64,000 nt of DNA, taken from contig CAVYDJ010000004.1 in assembly GCA_963767285.1 (NCBI GenBank), positions 620,001 to 684,000 on the forward strand, read 5' to 3'. Below are positions 43,863 to 51,727 of the stretch, one piece after another (position 1 is the stretch's first letter; each line of letters opens with the position of its first letter). The translations under genes were made by a program, and so were the position numbers. The notes beneath the pieces are model-generated. The model had not been told where the DNA came from and did not search any database. It saw only the letters and a program-made list of their open reading frames with translations. The stretch comes from WHSW01 sp963767285 (lineage in GTDB: Bacteria; Actinomycetota; Thermoleophilia; Solirubrobacterales; 70-9).

Positions 43863-44960
43863 TTATCGCAGTCGCAGCGCTGCCTCGAGCCCGGCCAGGC
43901 CGCGCTCGAGCTCATCGGCCTGCGGCCAGGCGAAGCCGAGCCGGAACGCGCGCCGGTCCTGGCCGAACCAGTGGCCGGGCCCGACGTAGGTGCCGTGCTC
44001 GTGCAGCAGCGAGTCGTAGAAGCGGTCGGCATCGAAGTCGCGCTCCGGGCGGACGCGCGGAAATCCGACCACGCCGGCGCGCGGCTCGATCCACTCGAAG
44101 ACGTCCTGGGTCGCGATCCAGTCGCGAACCGTTCCCAGGTGGCGCTCGATCTTCTCCCGAATCGGAGGCAGGATCCGCGGGCGGTCGGCGAGGACCCGGG
44201 CGGCGATCTCCTCGTCGAGGGTCGCGCCGCAGATCAGAATCTGCTCCTTCGCGGCGAGCAGGGTCTCGGAGAGCTGGCGGTCGCGGCAGGCGAGCCAGCC
44301 GATTCGCAGCCCCGGCAGCCCGTAGGTCTTCGACATGGACGAGACGCTGATCGCCCGCTCGGATAGCGAGGCCGCGACCGGCAGCGGCTCCCCGTAGGCG
44401 AGCTCGCGGTAGGTCTCGTCGACCAGCAGGCGGGCGCCGGGGTGACGCTCGACGATCGCGATCACGGCCTCGAGCTCGCCGCGATCGATCATCGCCCCGG
44501 TCGGGTTGTGCGGATAGGTGATGCTGACCAGGCGGGTCTCCGGCAGCATCCCCGCTTGGATGCGTTCCGGGTCGAGGCGCCAGCCGTCCTCGAACCGCAG
44601 CTCGAGCGGCTGGAGCTCCGCCTCGATCGCCAGCGGGGTCTCCAGGTTGGTCGCGTAGTTGGGGCTGAGCACCAGGGCGTGGTCGCCGGCGCCCAGCAGG
44701 GAGGTCGAGACGGCGAACAGCGCGGCCGCCGCGCCGGCCGTCACGATCACGTCGTCGGTGGCGAGCGGCGGGCCGTCGGCCGCAATCAGCTCCCGCAACC
44801 GCGGCAACCCCCGGTGGTCGCCGTACTGGAGCAGCAGGCCGGAGAGGTCTGGCTCGATCCCGTAGTCGGCCAGCCGCATGTCCGAATACGAGCTCTCCGA
44901 CAGATTGTTGGCGATCGCGTCGTAGCCGAGCTCCTCGGGCGACTCGATCTCGATCGGCAT
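43863..44960 (-). CDS. PLP-dependent aminotransferase, class I/II
   Basis: A 365-residue fold-type I aminotransferase. The PLP Schiff-base lysine lies in SSMSKTYGLPGLRIGW, the pyridine-ring Asp in LLVDETYREL, the Asn of YPHNPTGAMI contacts the cofactor, and FRLGFAW carries the substrate Arg. The N-terminus lacks the usual first helix region but length is close to short class I members. ATG 44960 (MPIEIESPEELGYD) or 44993 are both possible starts. The amino donor and acceptor cannot be told. Confidence 0.9.
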   Translation of the reverse strand: MPIEIESPEELGYDAIANNLSESSYSDMRLADYGIEPDLSGLLLQYGDHRGLPRLRELIAADGPPLATDDVIVTAGAAAALFAVSTSLLGAGDHALVLSPNYATNLETPLAIEAELQPLELRFEDGWRLDPERIQAGMLPETRLVSITYPHNPTGAMIDRGELEAVIAIVERHPGARLLVDETYRELAYGEPLPVAASLSERAISVSSMSKTYGLPGLRIGWLACRDRQLSETLLAAKEQILICGATLDEEIAARVLADRPRILPPIREKIERHLGTVRDWIATQDVFEWIEPRAGVVGFPRVRPERDFDADRFYDSLLHEHGTYVGPGHWFGQDRRAFRLGFAWPQADELERGLAGLEAALRLR

Positions 44961-45020
44961 CCGCCGGTAGCGCACCCGGCCGACTGTAGTCATGGTTGGT
45001 GGGGAGTGCGCGACAATCGC

Positions 45021-45161
45021 GTGGTGCCCGCCGTCGTCAAGCCGAAGCCCGAGTGCCGCCACTGCGGGGCCGTGCTCGCGCATTCGCTCAGCCGCTGCCC
45101 GCGCTGCGGCAAGCGATCCTGGCTGAACGTGATCTTCGGCGGCCGGGGACAGCGGTACTGA
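45021..45161 (+). CDS. 46-residue zinc-ribbon protein
   Basis: A very short gene: GTG GTG then PAVVKPKPECRHCGAVLAHS and CPRCGKRSW, with two CxxC knuckles for one zinc ion, ending in a basic GGRGQRY tail. It stops one base before the TTG of the NYN gene, suggesting coupling. Two consecutive GTGs (45021, 45024) could serve as start. The divergent aminotransferase starts ~60 bases away. Confidence 0.65.
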   Translation: MVPAVVKPKPECRHCGAVLAHSLSRCPRCGKRSWLNVIFGGRGQRY

Positions 45162-45162
45162 G

Positions 45163-45531
45163 TTGCGCTACCTCGTCGACGGCATGAACGTGATCGGGAC
45201 GCGCCCCGACGGCTGGTGGAAGGACCGCGACGCGGCGATGGCGCGCCTGGTCGACCGGCTCGAGCGCTGGTCGGCCCAGAGCGGCGACGACGTCACCGTG
45301 GTCTTCGAGCGCAAGCCGAACCCGCCGCTGAGCTCTCCGGTGATCGAGGTCGCCCATGCCCCGAAGCCGAAGGCGAACGCGGCCGACGACGAGATCGTCC
45401 GGCGGGTGCGGGCCGATCCGAACCCCGCCTCGATCCGCGTCGTCACCTCCGACCACCTGCTCAGCGACCTCGTCCACGGGCTCGGCGCGATGGTCGAGCC
45501 GGCGGCATCGTTTCGTGACAGGATCGACTGA
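45163..45531 (+). CDS. NYN-domain (YacP-like) predicted RNase
   Basis: A 122-residue PIN-like NYN domain: LVDGMNVIG at the N-terminus supplies the first acidic residue, then DVTVVFERKP, ADDEIVRRV and VVTSDHLL complete the cluster of Asp that binds Mg2+ in this nuclease fold. The start is TTG 45163, placed because conserved sequence begins at residue 2. YacP (Rae1) of Bacillus is a ribosome-associated RNase; by analogy this may cleave RNA. Tightly followed by a membrane protein (17-base overlap). Confidence 0.8.
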   Translation: MRYLVDGMNVIGTRPDGWWKDRDAAMARLVDRLERWSAQSGDDVTVVFERKPNPPLSSPVIEVAHAPKPKANAADDEIVRRVRADPNPASIRVVTSDHLLSDLVHGLGAMVEPAASFRDRID

Positions 45532-46261
45532 ACCATTGGCGGAGCGAACGACCTCGAACTGGAGCGGCGGCCGGATCGTCGCGATGGTCTTCACCAGCAT
45601 CGGCGCGCTGATCGGGCTGACCCTGCTGCTCGGCGGCCTCGGGCTGATCGCGCTGACCGCGTTCGCGCGCGACGACGACGGCTTCTACACCTCCGACACC
45701 GAGCCGCTGCGCTCGAGCGGCTACGCGATCACCACCGACGAGATCAACCTCGACTTCATCGACGACCTTCCGGACGACGTGCTCGGGACTCTGCGCGTGA
45801 ACGCCGAGGGGGTCGGCGGCAAGGCGATCTTCCTCGGGATCGGCCCGTCGGACGACGTCGACCGCTACCTGGCCCGTGTCGCCCACTCCGAGCTGGACGA
45901 CTTCCACCGCGGCCGTCCCGAGTACGTCGAGGTGCCGGGCAGGCGCCCGCCAACGCCGCCGGGAGCGCAGAGCTTCTGGGTCGCCGAGAGCCTGGGGGTC
46001 GGCAACCGGAGGGTCGACTGGGAGCCGGAGGACGGGGTCTGGACAGTCGTGGCGATGAACGCCGGGGCCGCCCGCGGCGTCGCCGTCGAGGCGGAGATCG
46101 GCGCCGAGCTCGACTGGCTGATCTGGCTAGGCGTCGGGTTCACGATCGCGGGCTTCGTATTCCTGATCGGGGGGACGATCCTGATCCTGGTGATCGGCCG
46201 GGGCGCCTCGCGGGACCAAGTCACGGTTGCCACTACCGACCCGGGCGAAACTAGACCCTGA
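45515..46261 (+). CDS. Two-helix membrane protein of unknown function
   Basis: A 248-residue protein with a membrane helix near the N-terminus (VFTSIGALIGLTLLLGGLGLIAL) and one near the C-terminus (LIWLGVGFTIAGFVFLIGGTILILVI), and ~150 residues outside between them with an even mix of beta-strand and acidic stretches. The start is GTG 45515, overlapping the NYN gene by 17 bases; TTG 45536 or ATG 45584 are alternatives. Similar two-helix proteins occur in actinobacteria with no known role. Confidence 0.75.
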   Translation: MTGSTEPLAERTTSNWSGGRIVAMVFTSIGALIGLTLLLGGLGLIALTAFARDDDGFYTSDTEPLRSSGYAITTDEINLDFIDDLPDDVLGTLRVNAEGVGGKAIFLGIGPSDDVDRYLARVAHSELDDFHRGRPEYVEVPGRRPPTPPGAQSFWVAESLGVGNRRVDWEPEDGVWTVVAMNAGAARGVAVEAEIGAELDWLIWLGVGFTIAGFVFLIGGTILILVIGRGASRDQVTVATTDPGETRP

Positions 46262-46290
46262 CTTCCTGCCGGGGCCGGCGTTCCTGCTCC

Positions 46291-47328
46291 GTGCACACCA
46301 AAGATGATCGCCCGCGGCTGACGGCGCTCGTTCCCGCCTACAACGAGGCCGGGAGCGTCGCCGAGACCGTTCATTCGCTCTTCGAGCAGACCCGTCCCCC
46401 GGACGAGGTCGTCGTGATCGACGACTGCTCGACCGACGACACGGCCGCCGTCGCCGCGGCGGCAGGCGCGACGGTGATCCGCCCGCCGGAGAACACCGGC
46501 TCGAAGGCGGGCGCCCAGTCGTTTGCGCTCGAGCAGGTGACCACCGAGCTCGTGATGGCGGTCGACGCCGACACGACGCTCGAGCGCGACGCGGTCGAGA
46601 AGCTGCTCGTCGCGCTCGATGACGAGCGCGTCGCGGCCGCCTGCGGCTTCGTCCTCCCGCGCCACGTCCGCACGGTCTGGGAGCGCGGCCGCTACGTCGA
46701 GTACCTGCTCGCGTTCAGCTTCTTCAAGCGCGTCCAGGACCAGTTCGGCAAGCCGCTGATCTCCTCCGGCTGCTTCTCGGTCTACCGGACCGCCGAGCTG
46801 CGCGCCGCCGGCGGCTGGTCGACGCGGACGATGGCCGAGGACATGGACCTGACCTGGACCCTGTATGCGGCGGACCACCGGGTGCGCTTCGTGCCCGAGG
46901 CCGTCTCCTACCCGATCGAGCCGCACAACTTCGAGTTCATGGGCAAGCAGCTGCGCCGTTGGTCGCACGGCTTCGTCCAGAACGTCCGCCTGCACTGGCG
47001 CGCGCTGCTCGAGCTCGGCTACCTGCGGTCGACCGTCGCGGTCGGCTTCTGGGACGCGATCATGGCCTCGGTCGCCTATCTGCTGTTGCTGCCGGTGCTG
47101 GCGATCCTGGTCAGCCCCTGGATCCTCGGCGCGTATCTGATCGACGCGCCGGTCGTCCTGATTCCGGTCCTCTGGCAGGCGATCGGCCGCGGCGAGACGC
47201 TGCGCGCGCTGGCGAGCTTTCCGAGCTTCTTCGTCCTGCGGATCGTCAACGGCGTCTTCATCCTCGCCGCCGTCTGGAAGGAGCTCGTGCTCCGCCGGCC
47301 CCTGCTCGTCTACGAGAAGGGACACTGA
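46291..47328 (+). CDS. Family 2 glycosyltransferase, processive type, membrane-bound
   Basis: A 345-residue GT2 enzyme with the catalytic series VIDDCSTDD, AVDADTT (DxD), MAEDMDLTW (general base) and QLRRW (QxxRW product-binding motif), the set seen in processive polysaccharide synthases such as hyaluronan and cellulose synthases. Three hydrophobic helices close the protein. It probably adds sugars to an extracellular polysaccharide; the sugar is unknown. GTG start at 46291. The stop overlaps the next gene (TGATG). Confidence 0.9.
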   Translation: MHTKDDRPRLTALVPAYNEAGSVAETVHSLFEQTRPPDEVVVIDDCSTDDTAAVAAAAGATVIRPPENTGSKAGAQSFALEQVTTELVMAVDADTTLERDAVEKLLVALDDERVAAACGFVLPRHVRTVWERGRYVEYLLAFSFFKRVQDQFGKPLISSGCFSVYRTAELRAAGGWSTRTMAEDMDLTWTLYAADHRVRFVPEAVSYPIEPHNFEFMGKQLRRWSHGFVQNVRLHWRALLELGYLRSTVAVGFWDAIMASVAYLLLLPVLAILVSPWILGAYLIDAPVVLIPVLWQAIGRGETLRALASFPSFFVLRIVNGVFILAAVWKELVLRRPLLVYEKGH

Positions 47329-47681
47329 TGTCCGCCGGGCTACCGGGCTTTGGCCTCGGCGGTTTGTTCTTCGTGCTCTCGGCGCTGATCGCGCCGGCGA
47401 TCGAGCTCGGGCGCACGGCGCGGGGGCAGAGCAGCGCCCGCGCCTGGCGCCAGGTCGGACGCCAGTTCGCGATCGCGACAGCGATGGTTGCGGCGGTCGC
47501 CTGGATGGTGCCGCTGAAGCCGATCGGGATCACGACCGCCGTGCTGGTCGCGATTCTGCTGCTGGCAAAGGGCGCGCAGCTCACCCTGCGAACAACCGCC
47601 AGCGTCCGTGCGTGGCGGGCGCGCACGCGCGAGGGGCTCTGCCCGCAGGCGTGCGATTGCTGTGGCGAGGTTCAGACCTAG
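47328..47681 (+). CDS. Small membrane protein coupled to the glycosyltransferase
   Basis: A 117-residue protein with about three hydrophobic segments (FGLGGLFFVLSALIAPAI, FAIATAMVAAVAW, ITTAVLVAILLLA) and a cytosolic tail with three Cys (CPQACDCC). Its ATG overlaps the TGA of the GT2 gene, so it is likely an accessory subunit or partner of that enzyme. I do not recognise the family. Confidence 0.75.
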   Translation: MSAGLPGFGLGGLFFVLSALIAPAIELGRTARGQSSARAWRQVGRQFAIATAMVAAVAWMVPLKPIGITTAVLVAILLLAKGAQLTLRTTASVRAWRARTREGLCPQACDCCGEVQT

Positions 47682-47687
47682 GCGAAA

Positions 47688-47705
47688 TGTGGCTCATGCT
47701 CCACA
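47688..47705. promoter_or_regulatory. Palindrome upstream of the ECF sigma-fusion gene
   Basis: TGTGG-CT-CATG-CT-CCACA is symmetrical at 14 of 18 positions and lies ten bases before the ATG at 47715. It could be an operator for autoregulation; chance cannot be ruled out. Confidence 0.4.
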
Positions 47706-47714
47706 ATCACCCCG

Positions 47715-49253
47715 ATGAGCGAAAGCGCCGGACGCCTTCCGGTGTCGCTTCCGCGGTCGGGGGTGGCACGGCTGTCGAACGACGACAGCCTCGCCCGCCG
47801 CGCCGCGGGCGGGGACCAGCGCGCCTTCGCCGCGATCTACAGGCGCCATCACCAGGAGCTCTACCGCTACTGCCGGGCGATCCTGCGCGATCCCGACGAC
47901 GCTCAGGACGCGCTGCAGGCGACGATGGTGAAGGCGCTGCGGGCGCTCCCCGGCGAGGAGCGCGAGATCGCGCTGAAGCCGTGGCTATTCCGGATCGCGC
48001 ACAACGAGTCGATCAGCATCGTTCGCACCCGGCGCGCGCCGGAGTCGCTGGATCCCGAGGCGCCCGACCCGCGAGCGATGGTCGAGCAGGAGGCGGCGAC
48101 CCGAGAACGCCTGCGCGAGCTGGTGCACGACCTGGACGAGCTTCCCGAGCGCCAGCGCGGCTCGCTGGTGATGCGCGAGCTCAGCGGGCTTTCCTTCGAG
48201 GAGATCGGCCGCGTCTTCTCGTTCAGTTCGGCGGCAGCCAAGCAGGCCGTGTACGAGGCGCGGGTCGCGCTGCAGGAGATCGCTGAGGGCCGCGCGATGG
48301 AATGCGATCTGGTCAGAGAGGCGATCTCGGCTCAGGACCGGCGGGTGCTGCGCGGCCGGCGCATCCGCGCTCACCTGCGCGGCTGCGAGCGCTGCGGCGA
48401 CTTCGAGTCCGCGATCGGCCGGCGGCGGACGGAGCTCGCGATGCTCGCGCCGCCGCTCGCGGCCCCGGCGGCGCTCGCGACTTTGCAGGCCGTGCTCGGC
48501 GGCTCAGCCGCCGGTGGTGGTGCCGCGGCCGCGGGCGCCGGGGCCATCGGGGCCGGACTCGGTGGCGGTGCCGCGCTCAAGGCTGCGGTCGGTGTGCTCG
48601 CAGCGGCGACGATCGCCGGCGGCGCGGCGCAGATCACCGGGGTCGTCGACCTCGGCGGCTCGCCGAAGTCCGACCCGCCCGCCTCAGCACCGGCGCACCC
48701 GGGTCAACAGCCCGAAGCGCCGGCGAGCACGCCGGGGGAGGCGAGCCGCGGGCCGACCCAGTCGGGCTCGGGTGGGGGCGAGACCTCGGCCGGCGACGGA
48801 TCCGGGCCCCGTGGCGGCCACGGCAACGGGAACCGCCACCGGGGCAACGGGCAGGGCAGCGGACAGGGCAACTCCGGCAACACGCCCGGACACGGCCAGG
48901 CGACGGCGCCGGGGCAAACCGGCTCCGCTCCGGGCCAGGCGACGGCGCCGGGCCAGACCGGGACCTCACCGGGGCAGAGCGGAACGGCCGGAAACTCCGC
49001 CAACGCGCCAGGCCACACCGGGACGGCGCCGGGCCAGTCCAACGGCAGCTCGAGCTCCGGCGGCTCGCAGGGCGCGAGCTCGAACGCCAGTGCGACCGGC
49101 CAGGCGCATTCCAGCGCCGCGGGCTCGAACGCGAGCGCGACCGGCCAGGCAAACGGGGACGGCAGAAGCACGGCCCCGGGCCAGACGGACACCTCGCCCG
49201 GGCAAAGCGGCACCGCCGGCAACTCCGCCAACGCCCCCGGGCAGCAGAAGTAG
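47715..49253 (+). CDS. ECF sigma factor fused to an anti-sigma-like membrane domain and repetitive tail
   Basis: A 512-residue protein in four parts: sigma region 2 (residues ~35-105, YRYCRAILRDPDDAQDALQAT), region 4 (~145-200, SGLSFEEIGRVFSFSSAAAKQAVYEARVAL), then a segment with HLRGCERC, the H-x3-C-x2-C zinc-type motif of anti-sigma ZAS domains, then one hydrophobic segment (LKAAVGVLAAATIAGGAA) that would cross the membrane, and finally ~200 residues of Gly/Ser/Gln/Pro/Thr-rich repeats outside. Fusing sigma and anti-sigma in one chain is unusual and would need proteolysis or a conformational switch. It reads without any frame break. Confidence 0.87.
   Translation: MSESAGRLPVSLPRSGVARLSNDDSLARRAAGGDQRAFAAIYRRHHQELYRYCRAILRDPDDAQDALQATMVKALRALPGEEREIALKPWLFRIAHNESISIVRTRRAPESLDPEAPDPRAMVEQEAATRERLRELVHDLDELPERQRGSLVMRELSGLSFEEIGRVFSFSSAAAKQAVYEARVALQEIAEGRAMECDLVREAISAQDRRVLRGRRIRAHLRGCERCGDFESAIGRRRTELAMLAPPLAAPAALATLQAVLGGSAAGGGAAAAGAGAIGAGLGGGAALKAAVGVLAAATIAGGAAQITGVVDLGGSPKSDPPASAPAHPGQQPEAPASTPGEASRGPTQSGSGGGETSAGDGSGPRGGHGNGNRHRGNGQGSGQGNSGNTPGHGQATAPGQTGSAPGQATAPGQTGTSPGQSGTAGNSANAPGHTGTAPGQSNGSSSSGGSQGASSNASATGQAHSSAAGSNASATGQANGDGRSTAPGQTDTSPGQSGTAGNSANAPGQQK
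48862..49250 (+). repeat. Degenerate PGQ-rich coding repeats in the sigma-fusion tail
   Basis: Repeated TAPGQT(G/D)TSPGQSGTAGNSANAPG units (about 48948-49010 and 49168-49243) and repeated SNASATGQAHS-like units lie in tandem, giving near-identical DNA stretches of ~70 bases. They imply slippage or recombination within the tail. Confidence 0.75.
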
Positions 49254-49311
49254 TCCCTGACTTTTCGCGGTCACGCCCGTTCTAGGGGTGTAAGCGATTT
49301 GGAGGGATGCG

Positions 49312-49716
49312 ATGAAGCGGAGACTCTTGACGTGCGCGGCCTGTGCGGTCGTTCTGCTCGCGATCGGCCCGGCGGCGAGCGCCAAGCCGAAGCCGGACGA
49401 CGGCAACGACGGCTCGAGCAACCCTACGAAGGTGTGCAACGCGCTGAAGAAGGCCGACAAGGCCGCGTTCCAGGCGGTCTGGGGAAAGCACGCGATGCGG
49501 GACTGCAAGCGTTCCCATCGCGGCACCACCACGCCGCCCGCCGAGGCGGCCGAGGCGTTCCACAACGCCGCCCAGCAGTGCCGTGCCGAACGAGCGGCCG
49601 ACCCGGCCGCGTTCACGGCGACGTACGGAACCAATCACAACGGCCGCAACGCGTTCGGCAAGTGTGTCTCCAGCCACGCCAACGGCACCTACCAGGAGGC
49701 GCCGCCCGTTGCGTAG
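49312..49716 (+). CDS. Small secreted Cys-containing protein
   Basis: A 134-residue exported protein: signal peptide with 'CAACAVVLLAIGPAASA', then four further Cys (KVCNAL, RDCKRS, QQCRAE, GKCVSS) and a helical, charged body. Probably stabilised by two disulfides. GGAGGG six bases before the ATG. Unknown function; the adjacent RTX protein overlaps its 3' end. Confidence 0.78.
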   Translation: MKRRLLTCAACAVVLLAIGPAASAKPKPDDGNDGSSNPTKVCNALKKADKAAFQAVWGKHAMRDCKRSHRGTTTPPAEAAEAFHNAAQQCRAERAADPAAFTATYGTNHNGRNAFGKCVSSHANGTYQEAPPVA

Positions 49717-50548
49717 GCGCGGACTCCGACTCGGAGCGGCGGCGCTCGCCGGCGCGGGGCTGGTTGCCCTGATGCCGGCGAGCGCCCTCGCCGCCACCGC
49801 CGACCTCGCGATCGACAAGTCCGACGGGGGCGCGTACACCGCCGACACGGTGGTCGTCGACACCGAGCTGACCTACACGATCACGGTCACCAACGGCGGC
49901 CCGGACGCCGCGAACGGGGTCGAGGTCGAGGACAACCTGCCGAGCCAGATCGACTTCGTCTCGGCGACGCCGAGCCAGGGCTCGTGCAAGGGGTCGAACA
50001 ACGTGACCTGTGAGCTCGGGACGATCGCCAACGGCGGCTCGGCGACGGTGACGATCAAGCTCAGGCCGAAGCGGACCGGCCAGCTCGTGAACACGGCGAG
50101 CGTGAAGACGACCGACACCGATCCGGTGTCCGCCAACAACAGCGACTCGGAGACGACCACGGTCGTCGAGGCCGGTCCGCCGCCGACCTGCGGCGGCCAG
50201 ACGGCGACCGTCATCGGGACCGAGGGCGACGACACGCTGACCGGAACCGACAAGAAGGACGTGTTCGCCGCTCTCGGTGGCAACGACACGATCCTCGGCC
50301 TCGGCGGCGACGACATCGTCTGCGGCGCAGCCGGTAACGACACCGTCAAGGGTGCGGCCGGCAACGACGAGGTCCGCACCGGCGGCGGCGACGACCTGCT
50401 CAAGGGCGGCGACGGCAACGACCTCTTGAAAGCCGGGGGAGGGGCGGACACCCTCCGCGGGGGCGCTGGGGCCGACACCATGCGTGGGGGAGGGGGGCCT
50501 GACAGCTGTAGCGGCGGCCCAGGGAGGGACACCGAGCGCGGCTGTTGA
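49709..50548 (+). CDS. Secreted DUF11 (CARDB-like) plus RTX-repeat protein
   Basis: A 279-residue exported protein. The start is TTG 49709, inside the end of the previous gene and nine bases after AGGAGG, giving the signal peptide LRRRGLRLGAAALAGAGLVALMPASALA. A DUF11-type beta domain follows (LTYTITVTNGGPDAANGVEVEDNLP, the usual 'T-N-x-G-P' motif), then a spacer (VVEAGPPPTCGG) and about eight RTX nonapeptide repeats (GGNDTILGL, GNDEVRTGG, GDDLLKGG, GADTLRGG) expected to bind Ca2+. It ends at a Cys pair. Surface adhesion is plausible. Confidence 0.85.
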   Translation: MRRRGLRLGAAALAGAGLVALMPASALAATADLAIDKSDGGAYTADTVVVDTELTYTITVTNGGPDAANGVEVEDNLPSQIDFVSATPSQGSCKGSNNVTCELGTIANGGSATVTIKLRPKRTGQLVNTASVKTTDTDPVSANNSDSETTTVVEAGPPPTCGGQTATVIGTEGDDTLTGTDKKDVFAALGGNDTILGLGGDDIVCGAAGNDTVKGAAGNDEVRTGGGDDLLKGGDGNDLLKAGGGADTLRGGAGADTMRGGGGPDSCSGGPGRDTERGC

Positions 50549-50554
50549 CAAACG

Positions 50555-50589
50555 CGATCGCGGCCGGCCCCGTGCACCGGCCGTGATCG
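50555..50589. terminator. Terminator-like stem-loop after the DUF11/RTX gene
   Basis: CGATCGCGGCCGG and CCGGCCGTGATCG form a 13-base stem with one G-T pair; a second GC stem (GGGCGCC / GGCGCCC) follows at about 50604-50630. Together they could end transcripts from both convergent genes. Confidence 0.6.
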
Positions 50590-50645
50590 TCCTCCGATGG
50601 GTGGCGGGCGCCTCGACGGGGCGCCCGTCGCCTAGGTGGAGGCCT

Positions 50646-50990
50646 TCACACCTGCGCCGGCACGCCGTGGCGGGAGACGGACCGGTCGTAGTTGAGCCGC
50701 AGCATCGCGATCACGTCGTCGACGTCGGCGTCGGACTCGATTGCCCGCGCGCCGTAGCCCGGCTTGCCGGGGAAGACGGGGTGGTAGTCGATCCGGCCGG
50801 CGTCATAGAGCTCGTGCCAGACCTCCTTCGGGAAGCCGCTGTGAAAAACGCGGTCGCCGTGCAGGTGGCCGATCTCGCGGCGGCCGACCCGCAGCGAGAG
50901 CTCGCCTCGGCTGCCGTTGACGGCCTCGACGCCGGGCCACGAGGTCACCTCGGCGACGATTCGCCGACCCGCACCGGGTTGCTTGCTCAT
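50646..50990 (-). CDS. DUF5519 (luciferase-like) protein, probable SoxR target
   Basis: A 114-residue protein with the DUF5519 pattern LSLRVGRREIGHLHGDRVFHSGFPKEVW, known as 'luciferase family' from the C-terminal regions of such proteins; no enzymatic role is assigned. The ATG has AGGAGG directly upstream. The promoter 37-66 bases ahead has -35 TTGACT, a 19-base spacer containing an inverted repeat, and -10 TAGCCT, the layout used by MerR-type activators including SoxR, encoded divergently at 51079. So oxidative or redox-cycling stress probably induces it. Confidence 0.82.
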   Translation of the reverse strand: MSKQPGAGRRIVAEVTSWPGVEAVNGSRGELSLRVGRREIGHLHGDRVFHSGFPKEVWHELYDAGRIDYHPVFPGKPGYGARAIESDADVDDVIAMLRLNYDRSVSRHGVPAQV

Positions 50991-51026
50991 GCTGTCCTCC
51001 TCAATCGATCTGATTGAAAATCAGGC

Positions 51027-51055
51027 TACAAGTTCAAGTGAGCTTGAAGTCAAGG
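51027..51055 (-). promoter_or_regulatory. SoxR-type promoter with 19-bp spacer and inverted repeat
   Basis: On the minus strand: TTGACT, 19 bases (TCAAGCTCACTTGAACTTG), then TAGCCT. The inverted repeat TTCAAGTGAGCTTGAA (51033-51048) lies inside the spacer and closely resembles the enterobacterial SoxR box core TCAAGT-N2-ACTTGA. A long spacer corrected by a bound MerR-type protein is the textbook activation mode. Confidence 0.75.
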
Positions 51056-51078
51056 GCCAGAGCTGCTTTGCTTGCCGG

Positions 51079-51531
51079 GTGGAGGATCTGCTGACGATCG
51101 GTGAGGTCTCGCGCCGCAGTGGCGTCGCCGCCTCGGCGCTGCGCTTCTACGAGGAGCGCGACCTGATCGAGTCCGAGCGCGCGGGGTCTGGCCACCGCCG
51201 GTTCCGGCGCCCGGTGCTCCGGCGTATCGCCTTCATCGTCTTCGCCCAGCGGGTCGGACTGACCCTGGATGAGATCGGGGCCGAGCTCGCCAAGCTGCCG
51301 CCCGATCGCGCGCCGGCGAAACGCGATTGGGCGCGGTTGTCGGCGACGTGGACGGCGCGGATCGACGAGCGGATCGCCGAGCTCGAGCGCCTGCGGCGCG
51401 GCCTCACGGACTGCATCGGCTGCGGCTGCCTGTCGCTCGATCGCTGCCGGCTTGCCAACCCAGGCGACCGGGCCGCCAGCCTCGGCCCGGGGCCGCGCTA
51501 CTGGGTCGGCGACCGCCCCGCGGGCCGGTAG
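51079..51531 (+). CDS. soxR: SoxR-type redox-sensing MerR regulator
   Basis: A 150-residue MerR-family regulator: LTIGEVSRRSGVAASALRFYEERDLI is the winged-helix start, a dimerisation helix follows, and the C-terminal CIGCGCLSLDRC carries the four Cys that bind a [2Fe-2S] cluster in SoxR. It senses redox-active compounds or NO. GTG 51079 puts the start at the expected distance from the HTH. The divergent DUF5519 gene and the promoter between them look like its main target here. In actinobacteria SoxR controls small drug/redox regulons. Confidence 0.9.
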   Translation: MEDLLTIGEVSRRSGVAASALRFYEERDLIESERAGSGHRRFRRPVLRRIAFIVFAQRVGLTLDEIGAELAKLPPDRAPAKRDWARLSATWTARIDERIAELERLRRGLTDCIGCGCLSLDRCRLANPGDRAASLGPGPRYWVGDRPAGR

Positions 51532-51727
51532 GTTGCCCGAGTGACCGCCGGGAGGAGCGCAGCCGCGATCGTCGCCGACGGGGCGCCGCGCGATTCCGGG
51601 CGTGGCGTTCCGCGGCGTGGCGTTCCGCGGCGAGCCGGAGACGCGCTGCCGGCCTACGAGCTCGCCCGCTTCGCGCGCCTTCCGCCAGCTGGATCGCATC
51701 GTGGGCCGGGCCTAGGTCAGGCTCGTC
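51532..51727. other. Non-coding GC-rich gap with a short tandem repeat
   Basis: Between soxR and the VOC gene I find no convincing gene. The only structure is a 15-bp tandem repeat (GTGGCGTTCCGCGGC, twice, at ~51602-51631). Confidence 0.5.

Noticed and set aside
51541..51720. A plus-strand frame from GTG 51541
   Set aside because: Composition is Arg/Ala/Gly/Pro only, it includes the short tandem repeat, and it runs on as a shadow into the VOC gene.
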